Shown in pieces: positions 50,811 through 60,955 of a DNA stretch of 64,000 nucleotides. The stretch comes from Acidobacteriota bacterium (lineage in GTDB: Bacteria > Acidobacteriota > Terriglobia > Bryobacterales > Bryobacteraceae). The position numbers and the translations under genes are program-made. Location of the stretch: positions 61,184 through 125,183 of the forward strand of contig JAPKYZ010000085.1 in assembly GCA_026394055.1 (NCBI GenBank), given 5' to 3'. How positions within the stretch are numbered: position 1 is the first letter of the stretch; every line of letters starts with the position of its first letter. The notes below the pieces were generated by a model, which made no database searches, was not told where the DNA came from, and saw nothing but the letters and a program-made list of their open reading frames with translations.

Positions 50811-52175
50811 CTAGTTGTTCCGTTTCTCCACGGGCATGATGAAGGTGAGCGAAAAGATGTCGGGTGTCTTTTCGTTGGAAGGCTGCGCGATCACGCGAAA
50901 TCGGTTGACGTCGGGCGCGCCCGGCCAAGTGGGCACGCGGAGCTCGTACGTTCGCTCAAACGCTTCGGCGGGCGCGAGCCTTAGAGGATTGTGTTCTAGC
51001 GCCAATTCGGCGCCGGGCAAGCCTTCAATCTGGAAGGCCACCGAGACCGGCAAGCTCGACCGATTGGCCACGTTGAGTCTCATCTTGTTGACGATGCGCC
51101 CGTCCGGGAGCCGCGTGTAGAGCACCGTCCGGTCCGGCTGCACGCGAACCATCACGGGCCTCCGCATCGACAATGCGACGCCCAGGCCAGCCAGATAGAA
51201 CCCGAGCACGAACAGGATCGCGACCCGCTTGGCATCGCGGAAACCCAGCCGCTTCAGCAGCGGTTCGCTCGCGGGCCTGGTGGGGCTCGACTCACCCCAG
51301 GCATAGTGGATCAACCCCGGACGGCCCATCTTCCGCAGCACCGTCTCGCAGGAATCGATGCACTCTCCGCAGTGAATGCATTCGATCTGATAGGCCGAGT
51401 CGCGAATATCGATCTCCATCGGGCAATCCCGCACGCACTTCTTGCATTCAATGCAGATGCGGTTGCCGTCGGTGCCGTCGATGTAGGTCACGAGCAATGT
51501 TTTTGAGTCCTGCAGCATCCCCTGCAGGTAGCCATAGGGGCAGACCGTAGTGCAGAACTTCTGCCGCACAAACACGAAGTCGAGGAACGTCAGCAACGTC
51601 ACAATGGAGCCAGTGATGCCCGCCGCTGTTTCGATGTCCAGGTGCATGAGGCGGTCGAGCAGGTCGCGCGGCTCGACGAAGTAGGCCGTAAAGCAGAACG
51701 CCAAAAACGTACTGGCCACCGCCAGCACGCTGTAGAAGATGGTTTGGGCGGCCACATACTTGGAGCGGGCGTTCCAGTGGCCGAACCGCTTGTTGATCTG
51801 TTTGGCAGCCCAGTGCTCAACCCGCACGCTCCACTCACTGAAGATGGTTTGCGGGCAAGCGTAGCCGCAATAGACGCGGCCCCACACCAGGGCCGAAGCG
51901 GCAATCAGGAACATCATGAACATCAGTGAGAAGAAGAGAATGCCGAACTCGCTGATCCACAGCTCCACGCCGCCAAAGTAGAAGCGCTTGCGGGGCAGGT
52001 CAAAGCGCATCACGTCAAAGAACGGCAGCGCGACGAACACCAGGAAGAACACCAGATGGAAGCGCGCGCGGATGCGATGGTAGACCGTCTCGGCCGGGGG
52101 CAGCGGCGGCAGCCGCACCAACTTCGGCCGCGCGGCCGGCTTGGCCGAAGACGGAGTTTCAGGAGATGTGGACAT
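50811..52175 (-). CDS. ccoG: Cytochrome c oxidase accessory protein CcoG
   Basis: A 454-residue membrane ferredoxin-like protein. It has about four or five membrane helices, then CIECKKCVRDCPMEIDIRDS and IECIHCGECIDSCETVLRK (two 4Fe-4S clusters), plus VYCGYACPQTIFSEWSVRVE and TVCPYGYLQGMLQDS with extra Cys. The C-terminal immunoglobulin-like periplasmic domain is seen at about 350-450. CcoG reduces Cu(II) for cbb3 assembly. Its start overlaps the SafE-like gene by 17 bases. Confidence 0.95.
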   Translation of the reverse strand: MSTSPETPSSAKPAARPKLVRLPPLPPAETVYHRIRARFHLVFFLVFVALPFFDVMRFDLPRKRFYFGGVELWISEFGILFFSLMFMMFLIAASALVWGRVYCGYACPQTIFSEWSVRVEHWAAKQINKRFGHWNARSKYVAAQTIFYSVLAVASTFLAFCFTAYFVEPRDLLDRLMHLDIETAAGITGSIVTLLTFLDFVFVRQKFCTTVCPYGYLQGMLQDSKTLLVTYIDGTDGNRICIECKKCVRDCPMEIDIRDSAYQIECIHCGECIDSCETVLRKMGRPGLIHYAWGESSPTRPASEPLLKRLGFRDAKRVAILFVLGFYLAGLGVALSMRRPVMVRVQPDRTVLYTRLPDGRIVNKMRLNVANRSSLPVSVAFQIEGLPGAELALEHNPLRLAPAEAFERTYELRVPTWPGAPDVNRFRVIAQPSNEKTPDIFSLTFIMPVEKRNN

Positions 52176-52857
52176 GATGACTGTGTCCTTGCCCTGAAGA
52201 CGCCGTAAAGCCGCGCCACAACAAAAAGCAGCCCAGCAACAGCAGACTCGCCGTGGCCATCACCGTTCCATAGCGGCGGAAGCGTGTGGTGATCGCGGTC
52301 GAAAAGATCCCGATCGCCAGCAACGCTCCGCTGGTGCCCAGCCCAAAAGCCAACATCGTCAGCGCCCCGTCCAGCGCCGAGCCCGTGTCCAATGCCTTCA
52401 GCAGCGCCGCGTAGATCAACCCGCAGGGCAGAAAGCCCAGCGCTGCTCCCAGTGCAAACTTACTGGCCGGCCGCGAGGAACGCAATAGCCGCGCAGCACC
52501 CAGACGCCGCAACGGTCCGGTTTCGCCAATCGTCACCAGCGTCGTCCGCGGCAGCCACCCAGACATCAGGATGCCGGCCACGATCATCACGGAACCGGCT
52601 ACCAGCGCCGCAGTCCGTTCAATCCCGGCCAACCGTCCCAGTGTGGCCACGCCGCCGCCGGCCGCGCCCGCCAGCGCGCCCAACATTGCATACGTCAGCA
52701 AGCGTCCTAGATTGTAGGCCACGTGAGCCAGCGCTCCGCGGCGCGCCTCGCCCAAGGGCAACGAATACGCGAGCACGATGGGGCCGCACATCTGCGCGCA
52801 ATGGACGCTCGAGACCACGCCCAAGCTCAACGGGATGGTGAACTCGAGCGCGGTCAT
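52159..52857 (-). CDS. SafE/DsbD-like membrane protein (sulfite exporter TauE/SafE family)
   Basis: A 232-residue, six-helix protein, start ATG 52857. It shows SLGVVSSVHCAQMCGPIVLA (Cys-containing helix 1), HVAYNLGRLLTYAMLGALAG and ALGFLPCGLIYAALLKALDT. This 'GVvsS.HC.gMCGP' and 'lLPCGLvY' pattern marks the family found with cbb3 assembly genes, thought to move copper or thiol equivalents across the membrane (family inference). The C-terminal HSHHVHIS may bind metal. ATGA overlap with the flavoprotein gene. Confidence 0.88.
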   Translation of the reverse strand: MTALEFTIPLSLGVVSSVHCAQMCGPIVLAYSLPLGEARRGALAHVAYNLGRLLTYAMLGALAGAAGGGVATLGRLAGIERTAALVAGSVMIVAGILMSGWLPRTTLVTIGETGPLRRLGAARLLRSSRPASKFALGAALGFLPCGLIYAALLKALDTGSALDGALTMLAFGLGTSGALLAIGIFSTAITTRFRRYGTVMATASLLLLGCFLLWRGFTASSGQGHSHHVHIS

Positions 52858-54854
52858 ACCGGGGCCACTTGGTAGAGCACGGCCGGGTTCGGCGCCGGGA
52901 TCGAGACGCACTCGGTATAGAAATCAAACCGCTGCATCGTGATGGCGTGCGTGGGGCAACGCGTGGCACACAGTGTGCAGCGGATGCAAGTGGATTCATC
53001 CTTCAGCATCAACCCGCCCAACTGGTCCTTCTCGCTGGCCGGTAGCGCCAGAAACTCCTCGCGGCTCAACTCCACGCCCAGCGGCGACACTTGCGCCCAG
53101 GCCTCTTCCGGATCAAGCGTGCTCAGGCCGACCAGTCTGATCAGGTTCTCCGGGCAGACATCGACGCAGCCGTTGCATGCGATGCACAGCTCAGTATTGA
53201 ACACCGTGTTGACGTTGCAGCGCAGGCAGCGCGAGGCCTGTCTGCGCGCCAGCGGCGCGCTGTAGCAGAGCTCGGTATTGTCAATCGAGGAGACCCGCAA
53301 GTTGGTCTCAAGCGCGGAGGGGTCTTCGCGCTCAAGACCGAACCAGCCCTCGGCCATCGTGTACGAGGCCGGGGACCACTGCTTGCGCAGCACCACATCG
53401 GTGCGAGTGTGGCGGAGGAAGTCGTGCATTGACCGCGCGGCGGTGTGCGCGGAGGCGATGGCATCAATGAACAACCGGGGGCCATGCGCGATATCGCCGC
53501 AAGCAAAGACGTCCGGCGCCGTCGTCTGATAGGTGCGCGGGTTCACCTTGATCAGCCCGCGTTCGCTCTCGACGCCATCTTCCGGAGACAGGAAAGAAAG
53601 ATCGGAGGTTTGGCCGATGGCGAACATCACCGTGTCAGCGGGGATGTCCTCAATGTCCTGGTCGTCATACTCGGGCGCGAAACGGCCTTCGGCATTGAAC
53701 ACCGAAAGGCACTTCCGCGTCCGCAAGCCAGTCACCCGCCCGTCCTGCTGCAGGATCTCCACCGGTCCGCGGCGGTTGTGGAGTTTGACGCCTTCTTCGC
53801 CACCTTCTAGAATCTCGACTTCATCGGCGGGCATTTCGTCGAGCGCTTCGAGACACACCACGTGGACTGACTTGTCGCCACTCATCCGCAACGCAGATCG
53901 CGCGACGTCGTAAGCGATGTGCTGGCCGCTGCGCAGTTCGTCCTGCTGCGTGACGTTCTGCTTGCTTTCGCTCGTCAGCGACTCTTCGCCGGGCAAGGGC
54001 CGAATGGCGGAGCGCGCCACGTCATAGGCCACGTTGCCGCCACCGATCACCACGATGCGGCGGCCCACCGGCATCGGCTGACCTTCATTGAAGGCGCGCA
54101 GAAAATCGAGGCCATCATAGACGCCCGAGGCCTCACTGCCCGGCAGCGGCAGCTTGCGTCCCTTCGGCAGGCCGATGCCCAGGAAGATGGCCTGGTAGCC
54201 TTCGCGGCGTAGGCTCTCAATCGTGAAGTCCCGGCCGAGCCGCATGTTGCATTTCAGCTCCACGCCCATTGCGACAATGGCCTCGATTTCGTGCCGCACC
54301 AACTCACGCGGCAGGCGGAACACCGGCACGCCCACCGTCAGCATGCCACCTGGCGAAGAGTGCGCTTCAAACACGGTCACCCGGTAGCCCAGCTGGATCA
54401 GGTCATGCGCGACGGTCAAGCCGGAGACACCACCGCCGACGATCGCGATGCGTTCATAATCGCCGCGGTTGGGCGGCAACATACGCTGGTCAGCGCCTTG
54501 GCGATAGGCAGCGTAGTCGCCAGTCTCGGGGCCAAACTGCTCCGTGACGAAACGCTTCAGGGCGCGAATGGCTACTGGTTCATCCAGCGATCCGCGGCGG
54601 CAGTTGGCCTCGCACGGCGCTCCGCACACGCGGCCGCAAATGGAGGCGAACGGATTGGTGGCGCGGGCGATGCGGTAGGCGTCCTCATCGCGGCCTTCGG
54701 CAATAGCCGTCACATACCCACACGCATCGGTATGCACCGGGCAAGCTTGGCGGCACTTCACCATCTCCACCCAGTACTGCGAATCATCCGGGACGCGCAG
54801 TTGCCAGGTGGGCGCGGCGTTCGAAGCTAGTGTGCCAGGGGTCAAGACAGTCAA
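52854..54854 (-). CDS. Iron-sulfur flavoprotein, glutamate synthase small-subunit-like, with ferredoxin tail
   Basis: A 666-residue protein, TTG start overlapping the preceding stop. The N-terminal Cys cluster (KCRQACPVHTDACGYV; ICGRVCGAPCEANCRRG) matches GltD-type Fe-S domains. An FAD site (IVGGGVSGLTVAHDL, near 138-152) and a NAD(P)-binding site (VVIGGGNVAYDVARS, near 268-282) follow. The C-terminus has two 4Fe-4S ferredoxin motifs (CIACNGCVDVCPENL; CIRCTLCATRCPTHAI). The helix AYDVARSA(I/L)R occurs twice, at 276-285 and 314-323, around a 28-residue acidic/polar insert. Such proteins shuttle electrons between NAD(P)H and ferredoxin-type partners. Its place inside the oxidase operon suggests it feeds or assembles it (inference). 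Confidence 0.85.
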   Translation of the reverse strand: MTVLTPGTLASNAAPTWQLRVPDDSQYWVEMVKCRQACPVHTDACGYVTAIAEGRDEDAYRIARATNPFASICGRVCGAPCEANCRRGSLDEPVAIRALKRFVTEQFGPETGDYAAYRQGADQRMLPPNRGDYERIAIVGGGVSGLTVAHDLIQLGYRVTVFEAHSSPGGMLTVGVPVFRLPRELVRHEIEAIVAMGVELKCNMRLGRDFTIESLRREGYQAIFLGIGLPKGRKLPLPGSEASGVYDGLDFLRAFNEGQPMPVGRRIVVIGGGNVAYDVARSAIRPLPGEESLTSESKQNVTQQDELRSGQHIAYDVARSALRMSGDKSVHVVCLEALDEMPADEVEILEGGEEGVKLHNRRGPVEILQQDGRVTGLRTRKCLSVFNAEGRFAPEYDDQDIEDIPADTVMFAIGQTSDLSFLSPEDGVESERGLIKVNPRTYQTTAPDVFACGDIAHGPRLFIDAIASAHTAARSMHDFLRHTRTDVVLRKQWSPASYTMAEGWFGLEREDPSALETNLRVSSIDNTELCYSAPLARRQASRCLRCNVNTVFNTELCIACNGCVDVCPENLIRLVGLSTLDPEEAWAQVSPLGVELSREEFLALPASEKDQLGGLMLKDESTCIRCTLCATRCPTHAITMQRFDFYTECVSIPAPNPAVLYQVAPV

Positions 54855-55162
54855 TCCTCTTTGAACTTGCGTACAGCGAAGATGATGGTGGCCAACACGT
54901 AGATCAGACCCAAGCCCGCCACCAGGTACATCACGCCGGGAGCGGTGGCCGTCATCTCATTGAACTTCCGCACCAGCACGCCGCGTTCGGAATGGTTCAC
55001 TTCGCCATCCATGAAGACGATCAGGTAGCCCACGCAAAACAGCCCGATCACCGGGTAGGCGAACTTCAGGAAGGGCGGGATGTCGGTGTGCTTGCGCTCC
55101 GTGATCCAGCCGTCGGCGTAGTCTTTCAACTCCGTGGGCTTGTCGGTCGGTTGGTCGCTCAT
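54851..55162 (-). CDS. CcoP N-terminal-domain-like membrane protein without haem motif
   Basis: A 103-residue protein, start ATG 55162. It shows ELKDYADGWITERKHTDIPP and FLKFAYPVIGLFCVGYLIVF (membrane helix), then a loop and a second helix (GVMYLVAGLGLIYVLATIIF). The pattern of an acidic N-terminus with 'IPPFLKfaYPvi' resembles the FixP/CcoP N-terminal domain but no CXXCH is present. So the cytochrome part of CcoP is missing. It may hold the CcoN-CcoO complex together while other proteins supply haems. Confidence 0.65.
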   Translation of the reverse strand: MSDQPTDKPTELKDYADGWITERKHTDIPPFLKFAYPVIGLFCVGYLIVFMDGEVNHSERGVLVRKFNEMTATAPGVMYLVAGLGLIYVLATIIFAVRKFKED

Positions 55163-55332
55163 GATTTCCTCTCCACCGTCTCGTCGTCGTTGAAAATCTG
55201 GTACTTGACGTCCTCGCCATGCCGGCCCCAGTAGCCGTCGCGGATGGTGATCAGCAGCACCCAAATGGCGCCACCCACCATTAGCGAAAGGGAGCCGTAC
55301 GCAAAGAACTCTTTGATCGTTGACTGGTCCAT
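55159..55332 (-). CDS. CcoS-like cbb3 assembly peptide
   Basis: A 57-residue peptide: MDQSTIKEFFAYGSLSLMVG, then GAIWVLLITIRDGYWGRHGE and DVKYQIFNDDETVERKS. One membrane helix and a KYQIFNDDE tail resemble CcoS ('KYRML.DDE'). It is the second CcoS-like peptide in this operon; the first (60930-61130) has [11 protein letters not shown]. CcoS is needed for haem or metal insertion into cbb3. Lies between ccoO and the haem-less CcoP-like gene. Confidence 0.65.
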   Translation of the reverse strand: MDQSTIKEFFAYGSLSLMVGGAIWVLLITIRDGYWGRHGEDVKYQIFNDDETVERKS

Positions 55333-55343
55333 GGGGTCGCCCT

Positions 55344-55913
55344 CTATTTCTCGAAGTCTCCGTCCGGCCGCCAGTTCTTGGCTCGGCCCAGACGCTGCAA
55401 GTACGCCACGATGGCTTTGAACTCTTGCGGGTTGTCCACCAGCCACGGATAGGGCGGCATGATGGAGCCCTGTACTAGATCTCGCGGGTTGCGGAAGTGC
55501 GTGCGGTGCCACTGTTCGTCGTACTTGCCGCCGACGCGTGAAAGGTCCGGCCCGGTGCGCTTGGTCCCGAACATGTGCGGTGCATCAAAAACAAATTCGT
55601 CGGGCGTCGACACGGGTGAATCCACACCGCGCCAACCGCTGCGTTTGGTGTCGGCCAGCAGCGTGCGCGTCTGCTGCGTATGGCAATACCAGCAGCCTTC
55701 CCGCACGTAGATGGCGTGGCCCTGCTTTTCGAGGCCGGTGTAAGGCAGTAACTTCCCGGTGGGGCCTTTTGCCGGATCGCTGTTCTCGAAAGGCTTGGCC
55801 CACGTGGTGTCGACCAGTGGCGGCACCACTGTCGTCAACAGGCCGCCGATGAAGAATAGGCCCAGAGCGCCCACCACGGCCCAAGTAGCGCTGGTATCTG
55901 CTTTGTGTAGCAT
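55344..55913 (-). CDS. ccoO: cbb3-type cytochrome oxidase subunit II, monohaem cytochrome c
   Basis: A 189-residue protein. An N-terminal anchor (ATWAVVGALGLFFIGGLLTT) and one haem c motif CWYCH (74-78) precede the axial Met (QGSIMPPYPWL). Other hallmarks are YTGLEKQGHAIYVREGC and the TGPDLSRVGGKY run. Start ATG 55913; upstream in-frame sequence is shadow of ccoN. It carries electrons to CcoN. Confidence 0.94.
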   Translation of the reverse strand: MLHKADTSATWAVVGALGLFFIGGLLTTVVPPLVDTTWAKPFENSDPAKGPTGKLLPYTGLEKQGHAIYVREGCWYCHTQQTRTLLADTKRSGWRGVDSPVSTPDEFVFDAPHMFGTKRTGPDLSRVGGKYDEQWHRTHFRNPRDLVQGSIMPPYPWLVDNPQEFKAIVAYLQRLGRAKNWRPDGDFEK

Positions 55914-55933
55914 ATTGGTCTCCGTAAGCGCGC

Positions 55934-57337
55934 CTAGGCGGCGGCCTCCGTGCTGCTGGTTCCCAGTGCCGTGGCCAGCACGTTGTAGGCGAAGGCGATG
56001 ATGCCCGCAAACATCAGCACGCCCGAGAAGAACCGCACCAGCCACACCGGCTTCAGCGCGATCACGGTGTCGATGAACGGGATCGTCCAGTCGTTCCACT
56101 GCCACCCCTGCCAGAGCCCGCCCAACCACAGCGTCACAAAGAAGCCCAGGCCACCCATCATGAACAGCCAGTAGCTCCAGTTGGCCAGCGCATCAGAGAA
56201 CAGCTTCTTGCCAAACATGCGAGGCAACGCGTAGTACGTGCCAGCGACAGCGAAGAAGCTGAACGCGCCCAGCACCGCCATGTGGGCATGGCCGGGAATC
56301 CAGTCGGTCTTGGAGACGATGGCATTCACGCTACGCAGCGAGTGCATCGGCCCCTGGAAGCAAGTCAGCAAGTAGAACACCACGCCCGACATCAGAAACT
56401 TCAGCGGTACGTTGTCGCGCAGTTGCTGCCACTGGCCCCGCATCGTGGCGAAGAAGTTGTAGACGGCCGACCAGACCGGGATCAGCAGCATCACCGAGAA
56501 GGCGATGGAGATGGTCTGCAGCCACTGCGAGATCGGCCCATGGATCATGTGGTGCGCGCCGGTCCAGACATAGACAAAGGCCAGCGACCAGAAGCCCACC
56601 ATCGACAGCTTGTGCGAATAGAGCGGTGAGTTCGAGGCCTTGGGGATGAAGTAATAGGCCAAGGCCAAGCCCACCGGCGTAAAGATCAGGCCCACCGCGT
56701 TGTGGACGTACATCCAGTTCAGGTTCGCTTGGTTGACGCCGGAAGTGAATAGCGTGGCGAAGTTGCCGGTCAAGTAGACAAAGGCGGTCCAGACGATCGT
56801 GCCCATGATGTACCAGGTGGAGACATACATCGCCGGGTACTTGCGCTGGGCGATGGTCATGAAGATGTTGATCCCGAACATGATCCAGGCCACCACCACC
56901 GCCACGTCCAACGGCATCGGCAACTCGGCGTACTCAAGACCCTGATTCTGGCCGGCCAGAAGGCTCACCACCGCGCCCAGGATGATCAGGTTCCACAGGC
57001 CCGCGGTGGCCAGACCCAGCTTCTCGCTCCACAGCTTCACACCGCAGAGACGAGGCACAAGGTAGTACGACAATCCCATGTCCGCCGCCAGCAGCCAGCC
57101 AAACAGCATGCCGTTGACATGCAGCGGGCGCAGCCGGCCGTAGCTCAGCGCGGGCACGGTGCCCATCAGGTCCGGCCAGACGAACTTGGCGGCGATGACC
57201 AGGGCCACGATGCCGACGATGAAGAAGTACGTCACCGAGCTCACCAGGAACCACTTGGCGGTGCTGTCCTCATGGACCAGAGTGCTGGTGGGCGTACTGG
57301 TGGCCACCACCTCCGCGCGGCTAATTTGATCTTGCAT
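55934..57337 (-). CDS. ccoN: cbb3-type cytochrome c oxidase subunit I
   Basis: A 467-residue, 12-helix catalytic subunit. Ligands are all present by alignment to P. stutzeri CcoN: CuB His212 (YVHNAVG), His262 and His263 (VWTGAHHMI), the cross-linked Tyr256 (FVYVW), low-spin haem His73 (RPLHVNG) and His352 with haem b3 His350 ([10 protein letters not shown]). It reduces O2 to water with high affinity and pumps protons. The ATG start overlaps the end of the heptahaem cytochrome gene by 17 bases. No CcoP cytochrome is adjacent. Confidence 0.95.
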   Translation of the reverse strand: MQDQISRAEVVATSTPTSTLVHEDSTAKWFLVSSVTYFFIVGIVALVIAAKFVWPDLMGTVPALSYGRLRPLHVNGMLFGWLLAADMGLSYYLVPRLCGVKLWSEKLGLATAGLWNLIILGAVVSLLAGQNQGLEYAELPMPLDVAVVVAWIMFGINIFMTIAQRKYPAMYVSTWYIMGTIVWTAFVYLTGNFATLFTSGVNQANLNWMYVHNAVGLIFTPVGLALAYYFIPKASNSPLYSHKLSMVGFWSLAFVYVWTGAHHMIHGPISQWLQTISIAFSVMLLIPVWSAVYNFFATMRGQWQQLRDNVPLKFLMSGVVFYLLTCFQGPMHSLRSVNAIVSKTDWIPGHAHMAVLGAFSFFAVAGTYYALPRMFGKKLFSDALANWSYWLFMMGGLGFFVTLWLGGLWQGWQWNDWTIPFIDTVIALKPVWLVRFFSGVLMFAGIIAFAYNVLATALGTSSTEAAA

Positions 57338-59132
57338 ACTGACTCCCCTTGGGCTTCTGATTCATACTTCGAATGAAGTTCACTAAGTCCCCAACATCGT
57401 TGCTAGTCATCCCGTAGTCCACCCAGGCCGGCATCGCGGTGCCTTGCACACCGTAGAGAATGCTTTCAAACAGCCGCCGGTCACTGGTGCTATTCACAAA
57501 CCACGCGTTGCGCAGGTTGCGCGGACGCGGCAGGATATCCAGCGCGTTCGGCCCCTTGCCGTCGCCCTTCCTTCCGTGGCATCCCGCGCAGCGCTTGACG
57601 AACGTTGCTTCGCCCCGAGCGGTGGATGCCGCACTGGCCATCACCGGATTCGTATCCGGAGCCTTCGACGGTTTCAGGTCGCGGCGCTTGTCCTTGGTGA
57701 AGGTGGTGAGCACATGGCTCAGCACCGCCTTCACCTGGTCATCGCTGAGCACCTTGCTCCAGGCCGGCATCGAGGTTCCGCCGACGCCGTTCTTGATCGA
57801 ATCGAGCAGGCGCGCCTCGGTCTTGGAGTTCATGAAACTCGCTTTGGTGAGATCGCGAGGATACGGGTCGAGATAGATGGCAATCATGCCTTGGCCGTCG
57901 CCCTTTTCGCCATGGCAGCGCTGGCATAGCGTCTGGTAGATCTCAGCGCCCGTGTCTAGCTTCGGCGGCGCCTTCAGCGTGGCCAGATAGGCACTCATCG
58001 CGCGGAACTCATCGTCGGTAAACCGGAAGGTCGGCATGATCGAATCCGGCACCGTCGAATGCGGATTCTTGAAGTGGTCAAACAGCCAGGGCTCCGCTCG
58101 CAGCAGGCCCTCATAGCTGAGTTCCGGGGCGATGCCGCCGTCCTTACCGCCCAACTTGTGGCAGGCTAGACACGCCCGGTCGTTCAGCAGCTTTTCGCCC
58201 TGTTGCACCATGGACGCGGGCGTGATCGCCACGGGCTTGATGGTGGCTTGCACCACCGCCGTCGCATCCTGCAATCTCGCGCGGTACTGCTGGAGACCGG
58301 TTTCGGCAAAGTTGATGCCCTTGCGGCTCTTCAGGAAGATCACCAGCGCCTGCACGTCACCCTCGCTCAGCTTGAACTGCGGCATCACCGAGGTGGCGAG
58401 ATTCGCGCGCGGGTCGACAATCGACTCCCACAGATAGTCCACCTTGAACTTCTTGCCCGCTTGCGTTAAGTCCGGGCCGAGCGTGCCATCCGAGAGTCCC
58501 TCGATACGGTGGCAGCCATAGCAGTTGCTTGTGAAGAACAGCTTGCGCCCGCGCTCCACTTGAGCCGCACCAGCAAAGGTAGATTCGGTGTGGCACTGTG
58601 CGCAGTTGGCCTCCATGTAGGCCTTGCCCTTCAGCTTGGGCAGAAATTCCTTGCGCCAAGGCTCTTGAGTGACAAAGCCGAGCATCGGGTCCGGCCAGTA
58701 GTGATCTTCGCCATGGCTATAGTGCGGCTTCAGGCCGCGCCCTTGGCCGTCGTGGCAGACCGTGCAGCCAAAGTCCGAAAACTTGTGCCGCCGCTCCCAG
58801 CGCCCATTCTTCTGCACATCACCCATGGCAGTGGAGAAAGGATGCGACTTCAGCGGGTGGGCGTACTTCTCAAAGCGAGGGTCATCGCTGGCCACGTGGC
58901 AAGTGGTGCAGCGGTCCACGCGTGTCTCGCCAAAGTTGGTGACGATGATCTGCTCGATCCGCGGGCTGCGGCCGGTGATCGCCGCGCGCTCGGCATCTGT
59001 CTTGGCCAGGCCACGCGCCTGGTCGAAGTAAGCGGACTGGTGGCGCTCCCAATCGTGGAAGAACTGGTTGTAGAACACGACACCGTGGACCACCAGGATG
59101 ACGAAGCTTCCAATTGCCAGGGCTAATCTCAT
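57321..59132 (-). CDS. Heptahaem c-type cytochrome, membrane-anchored
   Basis: A 603-residue protein with an N-terminal membrane helix ([19 protein letters not shown]). Seven CXXCH motifs are seen: CTTCH (75), CTVCH (123), CAQCH (177), CYGCH (204), CLACH (321), CQRCH (403) and CAGCH (515). The first three are in a His-rich multihaem-like segment ([18 protein letters not shown]); the last four look like class I cytochrome domains with axial Met (SIMPTF, TSMPAW, TAMPAW). It lies between cytochrome b and ccoN, the spot of cytochrome c1 or a c-type wire. It probably carries electrons from the Rieske protein to CcoO. Confidence 0.9.
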   Translation of the reverse strand: MRLALAIGSFVILVVHGVVFYNQFFHDWERHQSAYFDQARGLAKTDAERAAITGRSPRIEQIIVTNFGETRVDRCTTCHVASDDPRFEKYAHPLKSHPFSTAMGDVQKNGRWERRHKFSDFGCTVCHDGQGRGLKPHYSHGEDHYWPDPMLGFVTQEPWRKEFLPKLKGKAYMEANCAQCHTESTFAGAAQVERGRKLFFTSNCYGCHRIEGLSDGTLGPDLTQAGKKFKVDYLWESIVDPRANLATSVMPQFKLSEGDVQALVIFLKSRKGINFAETGLQQYRARLQDATAVVQATIKPVAITPASMVQQGEKLLNDRACLACHKLGGKDGGIAPELSYEGLLRAEPWLFDHFKNPHSTVPDSIMPTFRFTDDEFRAMSAYLATLKAPPKLDTGAEIYQTLCQRCHGEKGDGQGMIAIYLDPYPRDLTKASFMNSKTEARLLDSIKNGVGGTSMPAWSKVLSDDQVKAVLSHVLTTFTKDKRRDLKPSKAPDTNPVMASAASTARGEATFVKRCAGCHGRKGDGKGPNALDILPRPRNLRNAWFVNSTSDRRLFESILYGVQGTAMPAWVDYGMTSNDVGDLVNFIRSMNQKPKGSQYARSN

Positions 59133-59165
59133 ATCGTTGCTCTCAACCCATCTCCTGTTCGCTCA

Positions 59166-60467
59166 TCACCAAGGCCAAACAAAGGCCCAGTTGGGCCCAC
59201 GCAAGAAGGTGCCGATGATGATCATCACGAGATTGAAGAACACAAAGGTGATGAAGGTGGTGTTGGCCAGCAGGCGTTCGCGCGAGAACCACACGCCCAC
59301 ACCTTTGGTCGACCGGTCAACGTACGGCAGCAGGAGCAGCAGCACCACAAACACGCCCGGCACGCCCACGCCACCCCAGAACGCCGAGTAACTCACCATC
59401 TCCTGCAGGCCCAGGAAGTACCAGGGCGCCTTGGCCGGATTCGGCGGATGCATGATGTTCACCGGCTCTTCGAGCGGCGCGTCGAACAAGATCGACAGCA
59501 CCAGAATGGCGGCCAGTGTCACCACGAAGGCAAACAGCTCCGCCCGCAGCAGATTCGGCCACGAGAACACGGAGTTGTCCGGAATATTGCCCACCTTGGT
59601 GAGCGGTCCGCGCACCACCCCTTGCAGGCCGTAGTGGCGCAGGTTCGGAGCCTCGACCGCCCTTACCGTCACCGCGACTTCGCCCGGCGCCATGCTCAAC
59701 TGGGGCTTACTGTCGGCCTCTGGCGGGCGCGACAACCCGCCATCTTTGCGAATGCGCCAGAAGTGGATGGCGATCATCATCGTCAGTACGGCCGGTAGCA
59801 CGGCGACATGCAGCACGTAGAAGCGCAGCAGCGCTTCCTGGCCGACGTTGACGTCACCCAACAGCAGGAAGCGGATTTCATTGCCGATCAGCGGAGCGTA
59901 GCTGGCAATCGCCGCTCCCACCGTGATGGCCCAGAAGGCCAGCTGATCCCAGGGCAGCAGGTAGCCCGTGAAGCTCATCAGCAAGGTCAGCAGCAGCAGG
60001 CCGACGCCCAGCACCCAGTTGAATTCCCGGGGCCGTTTGTAGGAACCCGTAAAGAACACGCGGCACATGTGCAGGAACACCACCGCCACCATGCCGTGGG
60101 CTGACCAGCGATGCATGTTCCGCAAGTAAGTACCGAAGGCCACCGTACCTCGTAAGTCCAGCATGCGATCATACGCCTGCGTCGTCGACGGCACGTAATA
60201 GAACATCAGCAGGATGCCCGTCACCACCAGGATGACGAACAAGAAGAATGAAATGACGCCGAGGCCGAACGTGTAAGTGGCCCGCAGCGTATTGCGGTGC
60301 ACCTTTACCGGATGAATGTGCAGAAAGAAGTTAGTGAAGCTGGTGGCGGAACGCTCCGCGTCGTTTTCCGGCAGCGGGTTGCGGAACAGCGAGCTCCAGA
60401 CGTTGCCGGGGAATTCCTTCACGGCGTCCATCAGAGACGGTTCGGCCTTCTTGGTGGCGGTGCTCAT
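59166..60467 (-). CDS. Cytochrome b (b/b6-type) of the quinol:cytochrome c reductase
   Basis: A 433-residue protein fused from a b6-like N-terminal half and a subunit-IV-like C-terminal half. Haem ligands are His119 and His133 ([18 protein letters not shown]) and His220 and His235 ([18 protein letters not shown]), with b6-style spacing of 13 and 14 residues. The Qo PEWY motif reads [13 protein letters not shown], so the Glu is absent, as in many menaquinol-type b subunits. Transmembrane pattern is normal. It overlaps the Rieske stop (ATGA). Function: quinol oxidation in a complex-III-like unit. Confidence 0.92.
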   Translation of the reverse strand: MSTATKKAEPSLMDAVKEFPGNVWSSLFRNPLPENDAERSATSFTNFFLHIHPVKVHRNTLRATYTFGLGVISFFLFVILVVTGILLMFYYVPSTTQAYDRMLDLRGTVAFGTYLRNMHRWSAHGMVAVVFLHMCRVFFTGSYKRPREFNWVLGVGLLLLTLLMSFTGYLLPWDQLAFWAITVGAAIASYAPLIGNEIRFLLLGDVNVGQEALLRFYVLHVAVLPAVLTMMIAIHFWRIRKDGGLSRPPEADSKPQLSMAPGEVAVTVRAVEAPNLRHYGLQGVVRGPLTKVGNIPDNSVFSWPNLLRAELFAFVVTLAAILVLSILFDAPLEEPVNIMHPPNPAKAPWYFLGLQEMVSYSAFWGGVGVPGVFVVLLLLLPYVDRSTKGVGVWFSRERLLANTTFITFVFFNLVMIIIGTFLRGPNWAFVWPW

Positions 60468-60955
60468 ACGTTCAGATAGCTCCCGGGTTCAATCTCGGTG
60501 TCCTTGTCTACTTCCAGTTCTCCGTTAGGAGCCAGCGTGACTTTGAACCACGGCAGCGGACGAGGCGCCGGGCCACCGGTGACGTTGCCGTCGGAATCAA
60601 AGCGCGAACCATGGCAAGGGCAGGCAAAGCCGGTCTCGCTAAGGCCGATAATGCAGCCCAAATGTGTGCAGGTGGTGGAGATGGCCGCCACTTTGTTGCC
60701 TTCCCGGACCACGCAGATGCGGCGCGTCTCAACGGCCACGCGAGTCCCGGCGGGAAACTCGTCCGGCTTGCCGATGCTGAACCGCTGCGGAGCCCCATAG
60801 GTGGCCCGCGGCTTGATGAACACCAGATTCGACATGGCGCTCAAGACGGCGGAGCCGAACAGTCCCACACTGCTCAACCAGCCGAGAAAACGGCGGCGCG
60901 GGAGGTCCACTTCCTCAGACTTCCGGCCGCTATTCCTTCTCAGGTTCACTGCCAT
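60464..60955 (-). CDS. Rieske iron-sulfur protein
   Basis: A 163-residue protein: an RR-containing N-terminus ([20 protein letters not shown]) suggests Tat export with a retained anchor helix. Cluster ligands are CTHLGC (96-101) and CPCHG (112-116), followed by [19 protein letters not shown], all canonical. It accepts the first electron from quinol on cytochrome b. The start overlaps the CcoS-like gene by 26 bases. Confidence 0.95.
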   Translation of the reverse strand: MAVNLRRNSGRKSEEVDLPRRRFLGWLSSVGLFGSAVLSAMSNLVFIKPRATYGAPQRFSIGKPDEFPAGTRVAVETRRICVVREGNKVAAISTTCTHLGCIIGLSETGFACPCHGSRFDSDGNVTGGPAPRPLPWFKVTLAPNGELEVDKDTEIEPGSYLNV

